This document shows positions 26,736 to 34,977 of a stretch of 64,000 nt of DNA, one piece after another; the stretch's first letter is position 1, and each line of letters starts with the position of its first letter. The notes beneath the pieces were generated by a model. The model saw only the letters and a list, made by a program, of their open reading frames with translations. It was not told the origin of the DNA and made no database searches. The position numbers and the translations under genes are program-made. This DNA is from UBA7398 sp964632545 (GTDB taxonomy: Bacteria; Actinomycetota; Actinomycetes; Nanopelagicales; Nanopelagicaceae), in the NCBI GenBank assembly GCA_964632545.1, contig CAZWBQ010000006.1:20954-84953 (forward strand), given 5' to 3'.

Positions 26736-26759
26736 AGAGTTAAACTTTTAATCAACTCT
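26736..26759 (-). terminator. weak stem-loop at the 3' end of cydC
   Basis: AGAGTT (26736-26741) and AACTCT (26754-26759) form a 6-bp stem with a 12-base A/T-rich loop overlapping the cydC stop codon. There is no clear U-tract after it on the minus strand, so it is only a possible termination or mRNA-end signal for the cyd operon. Confidence 0.25.
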
Positions 26760-28380
26760 AAAAAAGTACGCATGTTTCTGTAGGGAAATCTAACTTATTA
26801 TGGGAAATAATCATCAAAGTCTTACCTTTTAGATAATTAAATAAATTTGTTGCAATTCGACTTATTTGGTCATTTTCTAAATACTCAAAAGGTTCATCTA
26901 AAATTATTAATTTGGAATTCTTAAGTATTGCTCGCGCCAATCTTATCCTTTGCTTTTCTCCGCCAGAAAAATTTTCTCCGTATACACCTATATGTGTATC
27001 CAAACCGTCTGGAAGTGTTGAAATGAGTTTGGAAATTTCAACGCATTCAAGGGCACTCCAAATTTCTAAATCTGACACATCTTGGTTGGCTATTCGTAAG
27101 TTTTCTCGAATTGAGGAATTAAAGAGATGGTCATCTTGCATACAAAGTGTGATCGAATTTGCCAGTTCTCCTCGATCAATCTCATTAATTTCAATTCCAT
27201 TCAACTTAATTGATCCTTCATAAGGGACTAGTCCGATGATTGCTAAAGCCAAACTTGATTTACCGATCCCACTATTACCACTTACAAGAAGTGGAGAACT
27301 TGGCCCCAATTGGGCAGTTATTGGCTGATGCGGCAACGTGAATCCACGATCCCATTTTGCTCGTGCATTTATAAGCGATAGAGAAATCGATCCATCTTCA
27401 ATTAATGCATTACCCATAACTTTCACTAAATTTTTCGAACCTAGAATGGCCATATCGATTCGTGTTGTGGCTTCAGCAATCTTTCCAAATCCGGCAAATG
27501 CACTTGGCAAGGTTGAAACACCATCAAAAATCATTAAAGGCAATAATGTGATCACCGCGATGTTGACCGAACCTAGAGTTCCATTTAACACATTATTTAT
27601 AGATATGTATGCGCCGAGAATTACAGCAGCACCCATTGCGATAAAGTTTAAGCCCGATCCAATACCAGCGCCATAATCAATTCTTTTCTCAGCTGCATTT
27701 AAATTCAAATCTAAATCCGTTAAATCCTGACGAAGTTGATCCCCATAACCAAATACTTTAGCCTCTAAATGACCATTCGCAATGTTTGCAATTTGTTTTG
27801 CTATTAATTCATCAGTTTTGGCAGATAAACTTGCGAATTTCATAGAAAATTTACTTGAACTATACGGAATTGCAATTATCGCAATGAGAAAAATTAATCC
27901 AATAGATAAGCCGGCAGTTGGAGATAAATGATAAATAATACCAATTCCGGCAAGTCCGGAAATTAATGAAGAAAAATATGGAATCCAGATTCTTAACCAT
28001 CGATCCTGCACAAGTTCGACATCTGAAATTATATTTTGGAACACTGATCCCAAACTATTAATTGAATTATTAGGAGTTACTCGCTCTAACGCTTCGTAAA
28101 GTCGACGCTGCAGTGAAGTTTGTGAACGAAGAATCGAATCGTGACTAATGATTCGTTCACCATATCTAAAAACTCCTCGTGATAACCCAAAAAATCTTAC
28201 GGAAACGATAGCTACCTCTAAAATAAGTATGGGAGGCTGTTTTGAAGCCATCGCGATTAACCATGCGCTACTCCCTAGCAACCCAACTGCCATCGTAAGT
28301 GAAATCCCGCCAAGAAATGCGCTGAGCGTCAGCCGCCATTTAAACGGAGCCGAAGCGCTAATGGTTGGTGAAATTTTCAT
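26758..28380 (-). CDS. cydC: cytochrome bd assembly ABC transporter, CydC
   Basis: This 540-residue fused ABC protein has an N-terminal six-helix membrane domain (about 1-300) and a C-terminal ATPase with Walker A SGNSGIGKSS, signature FSGGEKQR and Walker B LDEPFEYLE. CydCD exports glutathione/cysteine and is required to assemble the haem-containing bd oxidase in other bacteria. It overlaps cydD by 4 bp and is last in the cydABDC operon. The Walker A is slightly degenerate (GNSGIGKS, still with GKS) and should be functional. It pairs with CydD as a heterodimer. Confidence 0.92.
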   Translation of the reverse strand: MKISPTISASAPFKWRLTLSAFLGGISLTMAVGLLGSSAWLIAMASKQPPILILEVAIVSVRFFGLSRGVFRYGERIISHDSILRSQTSLQRRLYEALERVTPNNSINSLGSVFQNIISDVELVQDRWLRIWIPYFSSLISGLAGIGIIYHLSPTAGLSIGLIFLIAIIAIPYSSSKFSMKFASLSAKTDELIAKQIANIANGHLEAKVFGYGDQLRQDLTDLDLNLNAAEKRIDYGAGIGSGLNFIAMGAAVILGAYISINNVLNGTLGSVNIAVITLLPLMIFDGVSTLPSAFAGFGKIAEATTRIDMAILGSKNLVKVMGNALIEDGSISLSLINARAKWDRGFTLPHQPITAQLGPSSPLLVSGNSGIGKSSLALAIIGLVPYEGSIKLNGIEINEIDRGELANSITLCMQDDHLFNSSIRENLRIANQDVSDLEIWSALECVEISKLISTLPDGLDTHIGVYGENFSGGEKQRIRLARAILKNSKLIILDEPFEYLENDQISRIATNLFNYLKGKTLMIISHNKLDFPTETCVLF

Positions 28381-30032
28381 TGTTTAACTTCCAATAAATT
28401 ACCAAAATGCAGAATGTTTTGAGCATATGAAATTAGCGCATCTCGATGTGATACCGCCATTACTAACTTTCCGGATTTGGCTAAATCCAAAAGTATTTCT
28501 GAAATATTGACTTCGGCGGCCTCATCGAGGGAGGCAGTTGGTTCATCCATGAAAACAATTGGCCGGTCAGTAACGAGTGTGCGTGCGACAGCTAACCTCC
28601 GCAGTTGCCCAACAGAAATTCCAGTTTGGTTATCGCCGATCAAACTATTAATTCCATTTGGCAGATCTCCAAGTTGCAATCCAACCCTGCTAAGAATTTC
28701 GGCTAATTCATTTTTAGATATTCCAGGTTTAAGTTGATTAAATATTTCCGCAATAGTTCCTTGCGGAAAATGTGGAGATTGTGAAACCCAGGATATTTGA
28801 GATAACCAAAAATCATTATCGAATTCATGCAACGGGTAGGCGCTATTTATATTATTAATCCAGACTTTTCCTTTTGTTGGCACTATTAATCCCATTAAAG
28901 TATTGATTAGCGATGTCTTCCCAGAACCAGATTCGCCAACAAGTAATGTAATTTCGCCAGATTTTGCGGAACCACGCGGAATTAGAATTGGTTCTCGATT
29001 TGGATATTCGATTATTAAAGAGTCCCATCGAATTTCACGCAATCTATTTAAAGCATTTCGATGACCTTTGGATTGTGGTTGCATTTCTAGTACCTCAAAT
29101 ATTTCTCTAGATGATTCAAGTCCTTCTGCTGATGTATGGAATTGCGCTGATACTTGGCGAATTGGCCAATAAACCTCGGGAGCAAGTAGAAGAACCAATA
29201 GACCACTTGAAAGAGAAATATTTCCCGAGACCAGCCGCAATCCAATCCAGACTGCGATTAGCGCAACTGAGAGTGTTGCGATTAGTTCTAAAACTAAAGA
29301 TGAGAGAAATGAAATTTTCAGAACCTTCATAGTTTCAATGCGATATCGACTTCCCACCTTTTCAATTTTTTCCGCTTGGTGCTTTGATCTGCCATAAACT
29401 TTTAGAGTAAGTAGTCCAGCGAAAAGATCTACCACGTAGGACGAAAGAATCCCCATCGTGCGCCATTTTTTGGCCATTGCTTCAGATGTGTATCTTCCAA
29501 TTAAAATGCCGAAGATTGGTATCAGCGGGATAGTTCCCAAAATTATTAGCCCAGATGAAAAGTCTCTTAAAGTTATGGTTATGCCTACGATAAGCGGAAC
29601 GGTTAGTGCAATAAATAATTGCGGAATGAATTTATTAAAATATGGCTCTAACGCTGCGATACCGCGGGTAGCTATCAACGAAAGTTTTCCATAACCAAAT
29701 TTAAGGTTTAACTCCGTGCCTTGTAAGAGCGCTTGATTAAATAGTTGCGAACGTAGATCTACTCTGATTTTTGCACCTATTTTTCGAGTCAATACATCCC
29801 CAAAGAAGGAGATGCCAGCTCGAATAAGAAAAATTAAAATTAAGATTTTAATTTGTGGAATTAAATCAACCCAAGATTTTTCTTTTTGAAAGGCTCCAAC
29901 CACAACGTTAGTTATAGTAAAAGCTTGTGCGATTGTAAGTAATGTAGTTAGGAGAGCAAGCGCAACAACTAAAGCGATAAAACCGCGGCTACTTCGGGAG
30001 TACCGAAATAGCCGCGGATCTAGTAACTTCAC
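28377..30032 (-). CDS. cydD: cytochrome bd assembly ABC transporter, CydD
   Basis: This 551-residue protein has a membrane domain (about 1-310) and an ATPase with Walker A VGESGSGKTS, a weak signature (SVGQLRRLAVAR in place of LSGGQ), and Walker B FMDEPTASLD followed by VSHRD. The altered signature is seen in CydD proteins. It overlaps cydB by 4 bp upstream and cydC by 4 bp downstream. It is thought to move thiols to the outside of the membrane for cytochrome bd maturation. Confidence 0.92.
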   Translation of the reverse strand: MKLLDPRLFRYSRSSRGFIALVVALALLTTLLTIAQAFTITNVVVGAFQKEKSWVDLIPQIKILILIFLIRAGISFFGDVLTRKIGAKIRVDLRSQLFNQALLQGTELNLKFGYGKLSLIATRGIAALEPYFNKFIPQLFIALTVPLIVGITITLRDFSSGLIILGTIPLIPIFGILIGRYTSEAMAKKWRTMGILSSYVVDLFAGLLTLKVYGRSKHQAEKIEKVGSRYRIETMKVLKISFLSSLVLELIATLSVALIAVWIGLRLVSGNISLSSGLLVLLLAPEVYWPIRQVSAQFHTSAEGLESSREIFEVLEMQPQSKGHRNALNRLREIRWDSLIIEYPNREPILIPRGSAKSGEITLLVGESGSGKTSLINTLMGLIVPTKGKVWINNINSAYPLHEFDNDFWLSQISWVSQSPHFPQGTIAEIFNQLKPGISKNELAEILSRVGLQLGDLPNGINSLIGDNQTGISVGQLRRLAVARTLVTDRPIVFMDEPTASLDEAAEVNISEILLDLAKSGKLVMAVSHRDALISYAQNILHFGNLLEVKQ

Positions 30033-31069
30033 GAATTAATGTTGTCCAAAACTCCCACCTCAGGTGATGAGATTTGTTTTGCGCTAACCCGTTTGCGGAA
30101 TACCCAATAAGTCCATCCTTGATAAATCAAAACTATTGGCGTAAGAACTACTGCGACAATAGTCATAACTTTCAAGGTGTATTGAGTACTCGATGCATTT
30201 GTGATGTTAAGAGTTGCGCTCTCCAGCAACGAACTTGGCATCACATTTGGATAAAGCGTTGTGAATAGGGTAATCACAGCAAACGCAAGGGCTACTGATG
30301 AAAATAGAAATGCATAGCCCTCGCGTCCTTTGTGACTGAATTGCAGTGCTAGGAGCCACGCCACTGCAACAACAGCCGCTAAACCGTAGACCTCAGTTTT
30401 GGAGTTATACGCAACTGCAGTTATGGCAAGGAATGCAACGGTTACCACAGCAGCGAATAAACCAATCTTGGTCACCAACCCACGCGCCCGATCGTGAATT
30501 GTTCCCTCAGTCTTGAGCGATAAGAAAATCGCACCATGAGTAAGGAATACAGAAAGCGTTACTAATCCGCCGAGTAATGCATATGGATTCAAGAGATTGA
30601 AGAATCCACCGGCGTATTCGATAACTCCATTTTCTTCTTTTAATGGAACGCCGCGAACTATGTTTGCAAACGCTACGCCCCATAAAAGTGCAGGTAAGAA
30701 ACTACTAATTACGATTGCGTTATCCCAACGATTCCGCCACTTTGAATCACCGTATTTACTTCGGTATTCAAATGAAACGCCACGCACAATTAATGAAACC
30801 AGAATTAGAAATAGTGGTAAGTAGAAGCCACTAAATAGCGTTGCGTACCATTCAGGGAAAGCAGCGAATGTTGCGCCACCAGCTACTAATAACCAAACTT
30901 CATTCCCATCCCATAGTGGCCCAAGAGTTGTGAGTACAGCTCTCCGTTCTGCTTGAGTTTTAGCAACAGTCTTAAGCAAGATACCTACTCCGAAATCGAA
31001 ACCTTCAAGAATGAAGTATCCGATCCAAAGTACTGCGATTATTACAAACCAGAAAGTATTAAACGACAT
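30029..31069 (-). CDS. cydB: cytochrome bd ubiquinol/menaquinol oxidase subunit II
   Basis: The protein has 346 residues. The ATG at 31069 is chosen because AAGGAG lies at the right distance before it; the in-frame GTG at 31078 would overlap that ribosome site. It opens with FWFVIIAVLWIGYFILEGFDFGVG, the CydB signature, and has about eight membrane helices. It partners CydA in the high-affinity terminal oxidase, and likely lets the cell respire at low oxygen. It lies 15 bp after cydA. Confidence 0.95.
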   Translation of the reverse strand: MSFNTFWFVIIAVLWIGYFILEGFDFGVGILLKTVAKTQAERRAVLTTLGPLWDGNEVWLLVAGGATFAAFPEWYATLFSGFYLPLFLILVSLIVRGVSFEYRSKYGDSKWRNRWDNAIVISSFLPALLWGVAFANIVRGVPLKEENGVIEYAGGFFNLLNPYALLGGLVTLSVFLTHGAIFLSLKTEGTIHDRARGLVTKIGLFAAVVTVAFLAITAVAYNSKTEVYGLAAVVAVAWLLALQFSHKGREGYAFLFSSVALAFAVITLFTTLYPNVMPSSLLESATLNITNASSTQYTLKVMTIVAVVLTPIVLIYQGWTYWVFRKRVSAKQISSPEVGVLDNINS

Positions 31070-31084
31070 GGCTCTCACTCCTTT

Positions 31085-32491
31085 CTAATATGCCATCGTC
31101 AATGAGCGGTTTGAATCTCCACCCATGGCGACGTCATCAGTATTTTTATCTAAGCCTTCTGGCCCAACTTGTATGGTTCGGAGAATTAATCCGAACTCAA
31201 TAATTGCAAGCACGCCGTATAACAGAGTGAAAACAACTAGCGTGAATGCAACTGAGGCAGCTCCAACAGCAGGGCTGACGCCATCAGCAGTCTTTATTAA
31301 TCCAAAAACAGCCCAAGGTTGTCGGGCATTTTCGGTAAATATCCAACCAAATGAGTTTGCGAGTAGTGGCAAGAATGGCATCGAAATCATTGCTGGCAAG
31401 AACCAACGACCTTTTGGAAGTTCATTCTTGCGAATGCGTACCAATGTAATTAGTGCAAATAGCAGCGCAATTGCACCAAAACCAATCATTAGTCGGAAAC
31501 CCCAATAAGCAATTGGAATATTCGGTGTGTAATCACCTACACCATATTGTGCGACATATTTACTTTGCAAATCATTAATACCTTCTACAACGCCTTTTGT
31601 GCTTCCAGTGGACATAAAGGAGAGCATTCCTGGCAAATCAATTTGAAATACCGAACGAGAACCATCCAGTGTCCCAATTGTAAATAATGAGAACGGTGCA
31701 CTTTCTTGTGTTGAATATAACGCTTCAGCCGCAGCCATTTTCATTGGTTGTTGAGTAGTCATGATGCGCGCTGTTATGTCACCTGTAATTGCGACCAACA
31801 CAAAAGCAATAATTACTGTAATTAGTCCAAGCTTGGCAGTTGCACGAGCCATCACAACATCACGATTTTTAACTAACAACCAAGCGGAAACTCCAGAAAT
31901 CACTGCGCCTGCGGTAAAGAATGCAGAAGGAATTGTGTGACCGAAGGATGCAAGCGCAGTATTTTGGGTAAGTACTGCAAAAATATCAGTTAACTCAGCA
32001 CGGCCACGCTTTACATTCATCGTGTAACCAACCGGGTGTTGCATCCAAGCATTTGCAGCAAGAATGAAGTACGCCGAGAATAAAGTACCAAGTGAGGCTA
32101 ACCAGATACTTGCTAAATGAATCTTCTTAGGTAACCGATCCCAGCCAAATATCCAGAGACCGAGAAAAGTGCTCTCTAAGAAGAAGGCAAGCAAGCCTTC
32201 CATGGCAAGAGGTGCGCCGAATATATCGCCGACAAAACGACTGTAATCCGACCAGTTCATGCCAAACTGGAATTCTTGCACGATGCCAGTTACGACACCA
32301 ATTGCGAAATTAATTAGAAATAATTTTCCGAAAAATTTAGTAGCGCGAAGATAATGTGCTTTGTTAGTTCGGTACCAAGCTGTTTGTAATCCAGCAACTA
32401 AGAATCCCATTCCAATAGTTATTGGAACGAAAATAAAGTGGTAAACCGTTGTAATGGCAAATTGCCAGCGGGCTAGATCGAGTGAATTCAT
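31085..32491 (-). CDS. cydA: cytochrome bd oxidase subunit I
   Basis: The protein has 468 residues from the ATG at 32491, which has an AGAGAGAG ribosome site; an in-frame upstream ATG at 32542 would add 17 charged residues not seen in CydA. The N-terminus LARWQFAITTVYHFIFVP contains the haem ligand His18 (His19 in E. coli). The proton-path glutamates lie in IVQEFQFGMNWSDYSRFVGDIFG and AMEGLLAFFLES. It is shorter than E. coli CydA (522), consistent with a short quinol-loop form. It oxidises quinol and reduces oxygen to water at the membrane. First gene of cydABDC. Confidence 0.95.
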   Translation of the reverse strand: MNSLDLARWQFAITTVYHFIFVPITIGMGFLVAGLQTAWYRTNKAHYLRATKFFGKLFLINFAIGVVTGIVQEFQFGMNWSDYSRFVGDIFGAPLAMEGLLAFFLESTFLGLWIFGWDRLPKKIHLASIWLASLGTLFSAYFILAANAWMQHPVGYTMNVKRGRAELTDIFAVLTQNTALASFGHTIPSAFFTAGAVISGVSAWLLVKNRDVVMARATAKLGLITVIIAFVLVAITGDITARIMTTQQPMKMAAAEALYSTQESAPFSLFTIGTLDGSRSVFQIDLPGMLSFMSTGSTKGVVEGINDLQSKYVAQYGVGDYTPNIPIAYWGFRLMIGFGAIALLFALITLVRIRKNELPKGRWFLPAMISMPFLPLLANSFGWIFTENARQPWAVFGLIKTADGVSPAVGAASVAFTLVVFTLLYGVLAIIEFGLILRTIQVGPEGLDKNTDDVAMGGDSNRSLTMAY

Positions 32492-32583
32492 TGATACTCT
32501 CTCTCTTAAGCAATATGAATTTTTTCTTGTGGTGCGTGCCAATTCTCTAACTTACAACTCTGATAATTAAAGAAATTTGATGT

Positions 32584-32602
32584 CGACTAAGTCACCGACT
32601 AA
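32584..32602. promoter_or_regulatory. direct repeat upstream of cydA
   Basis: CGACTAA occurs at 32584-32590 and again at 32596-32602, 12 bp start to start (about one helical turn), roughly 95 bp upstream of the cydA start. Paired sites on one face of DNA could bind a redox or oxygen regulator of the cyd operon. The 150 bp here hold no other gene. No Rex-type site (TTGTGA-N6-TCACAA) was found. Confidence 0.25.
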
Positions 32603-32686
32603 AAATCTCCGCGTAAAAACTTAGTTAAATAAATAAATGGAGTGCTACCCCTCGACTTTTTAAATAACCGCCTTTACCCTTATCAA

Positions 32687-33328
32687 ATGAGACATAGTTA
32701 TTCAAAAAGAGGCGTGTTTGGTATTTATGTCGGGATCGTTTTAGCTTTTTTATCTTACGAAGTATTTAATAAAATTAATCCAACATATCCACCGCTAGTG
32801 ATGCGTGGGTGGTTAGATGAAAAAATTCCAATTGTTTCAATCTTTGTAGTTCCATATTTATCGTTTCATATACTTGCTGCTTTTGTAGTTCCATATCTAA
32901 GTTTAAGGTTTGGAAATTATAAAGCGTTTCTTGTAAACGGCTTTGCAATTATTTTTGGACAGGCCATGTTAGATATTGCTTATTGGTTATTTCAGAGTGA
33001 AGTTCCACGGACAACTGTGAGTGATAAGGGTTTTTTCAATTGGGTGTTAGTTCACGTGATTTATGGAAACGATCGACCGTTGAATGGATTTCCTTCCAAT
33101 CACGTAACTTGGTCAGTTATTTCAATAATTGCACTTTGGCGATTACGTTATCGCGCACCAAGAACTTCTTGGTATTTAATGGGATGGTTTCTCTTGATAC
33201 TCCCAGCGACTGTTTTCCTCGGACAACACTTCGTGATAGATATTTATGGTGGAATTTTCGTTGCCTTCGCGGTTTACTGGGCTTGCATGTTCATAATTGA
33301 GAAACCTAGGCTCGATATCCACCGATAA
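32687..33328 (+). CDS. PAP2-superfamily membrane phosphatase-like protein
   Basis: The protein has 213 residues from the ATG at 32687; an in-frame GTG at 32642 would add 15 residues and is an alternative, neither having a clear ribosome site. About six membrane helices. Catalytic blocks of the PAP2/haloperoxidase fold are GNDRPLNGFPSNHV (motifs 1-2 close together, Arg and His present) and GQHFVID near the end (third-motif His and Asp). Relatives dephosphorylate lipid phosphates such as phosphatidate or undecaprenyl-PP, or transfer inositol phosphate. The first motif is shortened compared with KX6RP, so the precise reaction is open. It is divergent from the cyd operon. Confidence 0.75.
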   Translation: MRHSYSKRGVFGIYVGIVLAFLSYEVFNKINPTYPPLVMRGWLDEKIPIVSIFVVPYLSFHILAAFVVPYLSLRFGNYKAFLVNGFAIIFGQAMLDIAYWLFQSEVPRTTVSDKGFFNWVLVHVIYGNDRPLNGFPSNHVTWSVISIIALWRLRYRAPRTSWYLMGWFLLILPATVFLGQHFVIDIYGGIFVAFAVYWACMFIIEKPRLDIHR

Positions 33329-33358
33329 GTACGATTACGAGAGCAAAAGCGCTCGGTG

Positions 33359-33364
33359 TATAGT
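33359..33364 (+). promoter_or_regulatory. candidate -10 element for guaB1, near-leaderless
   Basis: TATAGT lies 8 bp before the GTG start at 33373, and no Shine-Dalgarno sequence precedes that start. This geometry fits a leaderless or nearly leaderless transcript. The -35 position shows no good match. Confidence 0.35.
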
Positions 33365-33372
33365 TTTGCCAC

Positions 33373-34809
33373 GTGCGGTTCTTAAATACTCCTAGCTACG
33401 ACCTTACCTATGACGATGTCTTTATGGTTCCTAGTCGTTCAACCATCGCAAGTCGGATGGAAGTAGATCTAACAACTCTAGATAACACCGGAACCACAAT
33501 TCCAATTGTTGTAGCAAATATGACTGCAATATCTGGTCGAAGAATGGCTGAAACCATTGCACGACGTGGTGGCATCGCCGTTATTCCGCAAGATATTCCA
33601 CTTCCAGTTGTGCACGATGTAATTCAATGGGTTAAATCACGCCACACTTTCTTCGATACACCTATTACTTTATCGCCAAATCAGACTGTTGCCGATGCTG
33701 TTAGCTTGTTAAACAAGCGTGCACATGGCGCAATAGTTGTACTTGAAAAAGATAAACCAGTGGGAATTGTTACCGAAGAAGATTGTGAAGGAGTTGATCG
33801 CTTTACTCAATTACATCAAATCATGAGCAAAGACTTAATTAATTTGCCTGATTCCTGTAGCCCTAAAGAAGCATTTGATTTCTTACATAATAATCGCCGC
33901 AAATTAGCCCCAGTAGTAAGCAGTAGTGGAGCTCTTGTTGGGATTCTGACACGCGTAGGTGCGTTGCGAGCCACGCTTTATAGTCCAGCCCTTGATGCAA
34001 ATGGGAAGCTAAGAATTGCGGCGGCAATCGGAATCAACGGTGATGTTGCTGCAAAAGCAAAAACATTAATTGAGTCAGGCGCTGATGTATTAGTAATAGA
34101 CACTGCGCATGGCCATCAAATTAAAATGATTGAAGCGATAAAAGCGATAAAAGCTATTTCGCCAAAAATACCTCTAGTAGCTGGAAACGTTGTTACTGCA
34201 GAAGGTACTCGCGAATTAATTGAAGCCGGTGCCGATATTATTAAAGTCGGAGTTGGACCAGGCGCTATGTGCACGACCAGAATGCAGACTGGCGTTGGCC
34301 GCCCACAATTCTCTGCAGTGCTTGAGTGTGCAACCGAAGCAAAGAAATTTGGGAAACATGTTTGGGCAGATGGCGGCGTCCGGCATCCACGCGATATTGC
34401 GCTCGCGCTTGCTGCAGGAGCTTCACAAGTAATGATCGGCTCTTGGTTCGCGGGAACTTATGAGTCGCCAAGTGATCTGCATAAAGATTCAAATGGTCGT
34501 CTATATAAAGAGTCATTCGGTATGGCCTCGGCGCGCGCAGTAGCTGCTCGTACCGCAAATGAAGATGCATTTGATCGTGCTCGCAAATCGGTATTTGAAG
34601 AAGGAATCTCAACATCGAGAATGTATTTAGATCCAGAGCGTCCTGGCGTTGAAGATTTACTAGACGAAATTGTCGCTGGACTCCGTTCGTCCTGTACATA
34701 CGCAGGCGCTGCGAGCATTGCAGAATTTGCCGAGAAAGCAGTAGTTGGAATTCAATCTGCTGCGGGTTACGCAGAAGGTCGCCCGTTACATTCTTCTTGG
34801 GTTAAGTAA
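33373..34809 (+). CDS. guaB1: GuaB1-family protein (IMP dehydrogenase-related, probable GMP reductase)
   Basis: This 478-residue protein has an IMPDH/GMPR barrel interrupted by a CBS-domain pair (about 95-205). The catalytic loop has Cys300 in GPGAMCTTRMQTG and the flap/phosphate blocks GGVRHPRDIALALAAGA. The sequence start YDLTYDDVFMVPSRS and the MQTGVGRPQ stretch are those of actinobacterial GuaB1, shown in mycobacteria to be a CBS-containing GMP reductase rather than an IMP dehydrogenase. It would turn GMP into IMP with NADPH for purine balance. Starts with GTG. Confidence 0.88.
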   Translation: MRFLNTPSYDLTYDDVFMVPSRSTIASRMEVDLTTLDNTGTTIPIVVANMTAISGRRMAETIARRGGIAVIPQDIPLPVVHDVIQWVKSRHTFFDTPITLSPNQTVADAVSLLNKRAHGAIVVLEKDKPVGIVTEEDCEGVDRFTQLHQIMSKDLINLPDSCSPKEAFDFLHNNRRKLAPVVSSSGALVGILTRVGALRATLYSPALDANGKLRIAAAIGINGDVAAKAKTLIESGADVLVIDTAHGHQIKMIEAIKAIKAISPKIPLVAGNVVTAEGTRELIEAGADIIKVGVGPGAMCTTRMQTGVGRPQFSAVLECATEAKKFGKHVWADGGVRHPRDIALALAAGASQVMIGSWFAGTYESPSDLHKDSNGRLYKESFGMASARAVAARTANEDAFDRARKSVFEEGISTSRMYLDPERPGVEDLLDEIVAGLRSSCTYAGAASIAEFAEKAVVGIQSAAGYAEGRPLHSSWVK

Positions 34810-34819
34810 ATTTAAGCCA

Positions 34820-34839
34820 CCGAGGTAATGTTGCCTCGG
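34820..34839 (+). terminator. stem-loop between guaB1 and tRNA-Arg
   Basis: CCGAGG (34820-34825) and CCTCGG (34834-34839) form a perfect 6-bp GC-rich stem with an 8-base loop, 11 bp after the guaB1 stop. It lacks a U-tract, so it is either a weak terminator or an RNA end/processing signal before the tRNA. Confidence 0.4.
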
Positions 34840-34850
34840 AAAGCCAATCA

Positions 34851-34923
34851 GCGTTCGTAGCTCAACGGATAGAGCATCGGTCTTCGGAACCGAGGGTTGG
34901 GGGTTCGAGTCCCTCCGAGCGCA
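34851..34923 (+). tRNA. tRNA-Arg, anticodon UCG
   Basis: This is a complete 73-base cloverleaf. The acceptor GCGTTCG pairs with CGAGCGC (one G-U), the D-stem is GCTC/GAGC, the anticodon stem TCGGT/ACCGA encloses loop CTTCGGA (anticodon TCG), the variable loop has 5 bases, and the T-arm carries GGTTCGAGTCC. The discriminator is A and CCA is not encoded. It reads CGN arginine codons, mainly CGA. Confidence 0.95.
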
Positions 34924-34977
34924 CTTCGCGAAATAGTTATAGGTTTCATCCAACGGCGTTCTGGAGAGGAGCCCACA

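Noticed and set aside
32492..32542. 17-residue N-terminal extension of CydA
   Set aside because: CydA homologues start just before the first helix; the ATG at 32491 has an AGAGAGAG site.
34265..34699. 144-codon open frame on the minus strand inside guaB1
   Set aside because: Antisense shadow of a conserved gene; Gln/Arg/Leu-rich composition is typical of such shadows.
34851..34923. tRNA-Arg as an integration site for a genomic island
   Set aside because: No integrase, direct repeat of the tRNA 3' end or transposase was seen on either side; the catabolic region at 1-19.7 kb is not adjacent.
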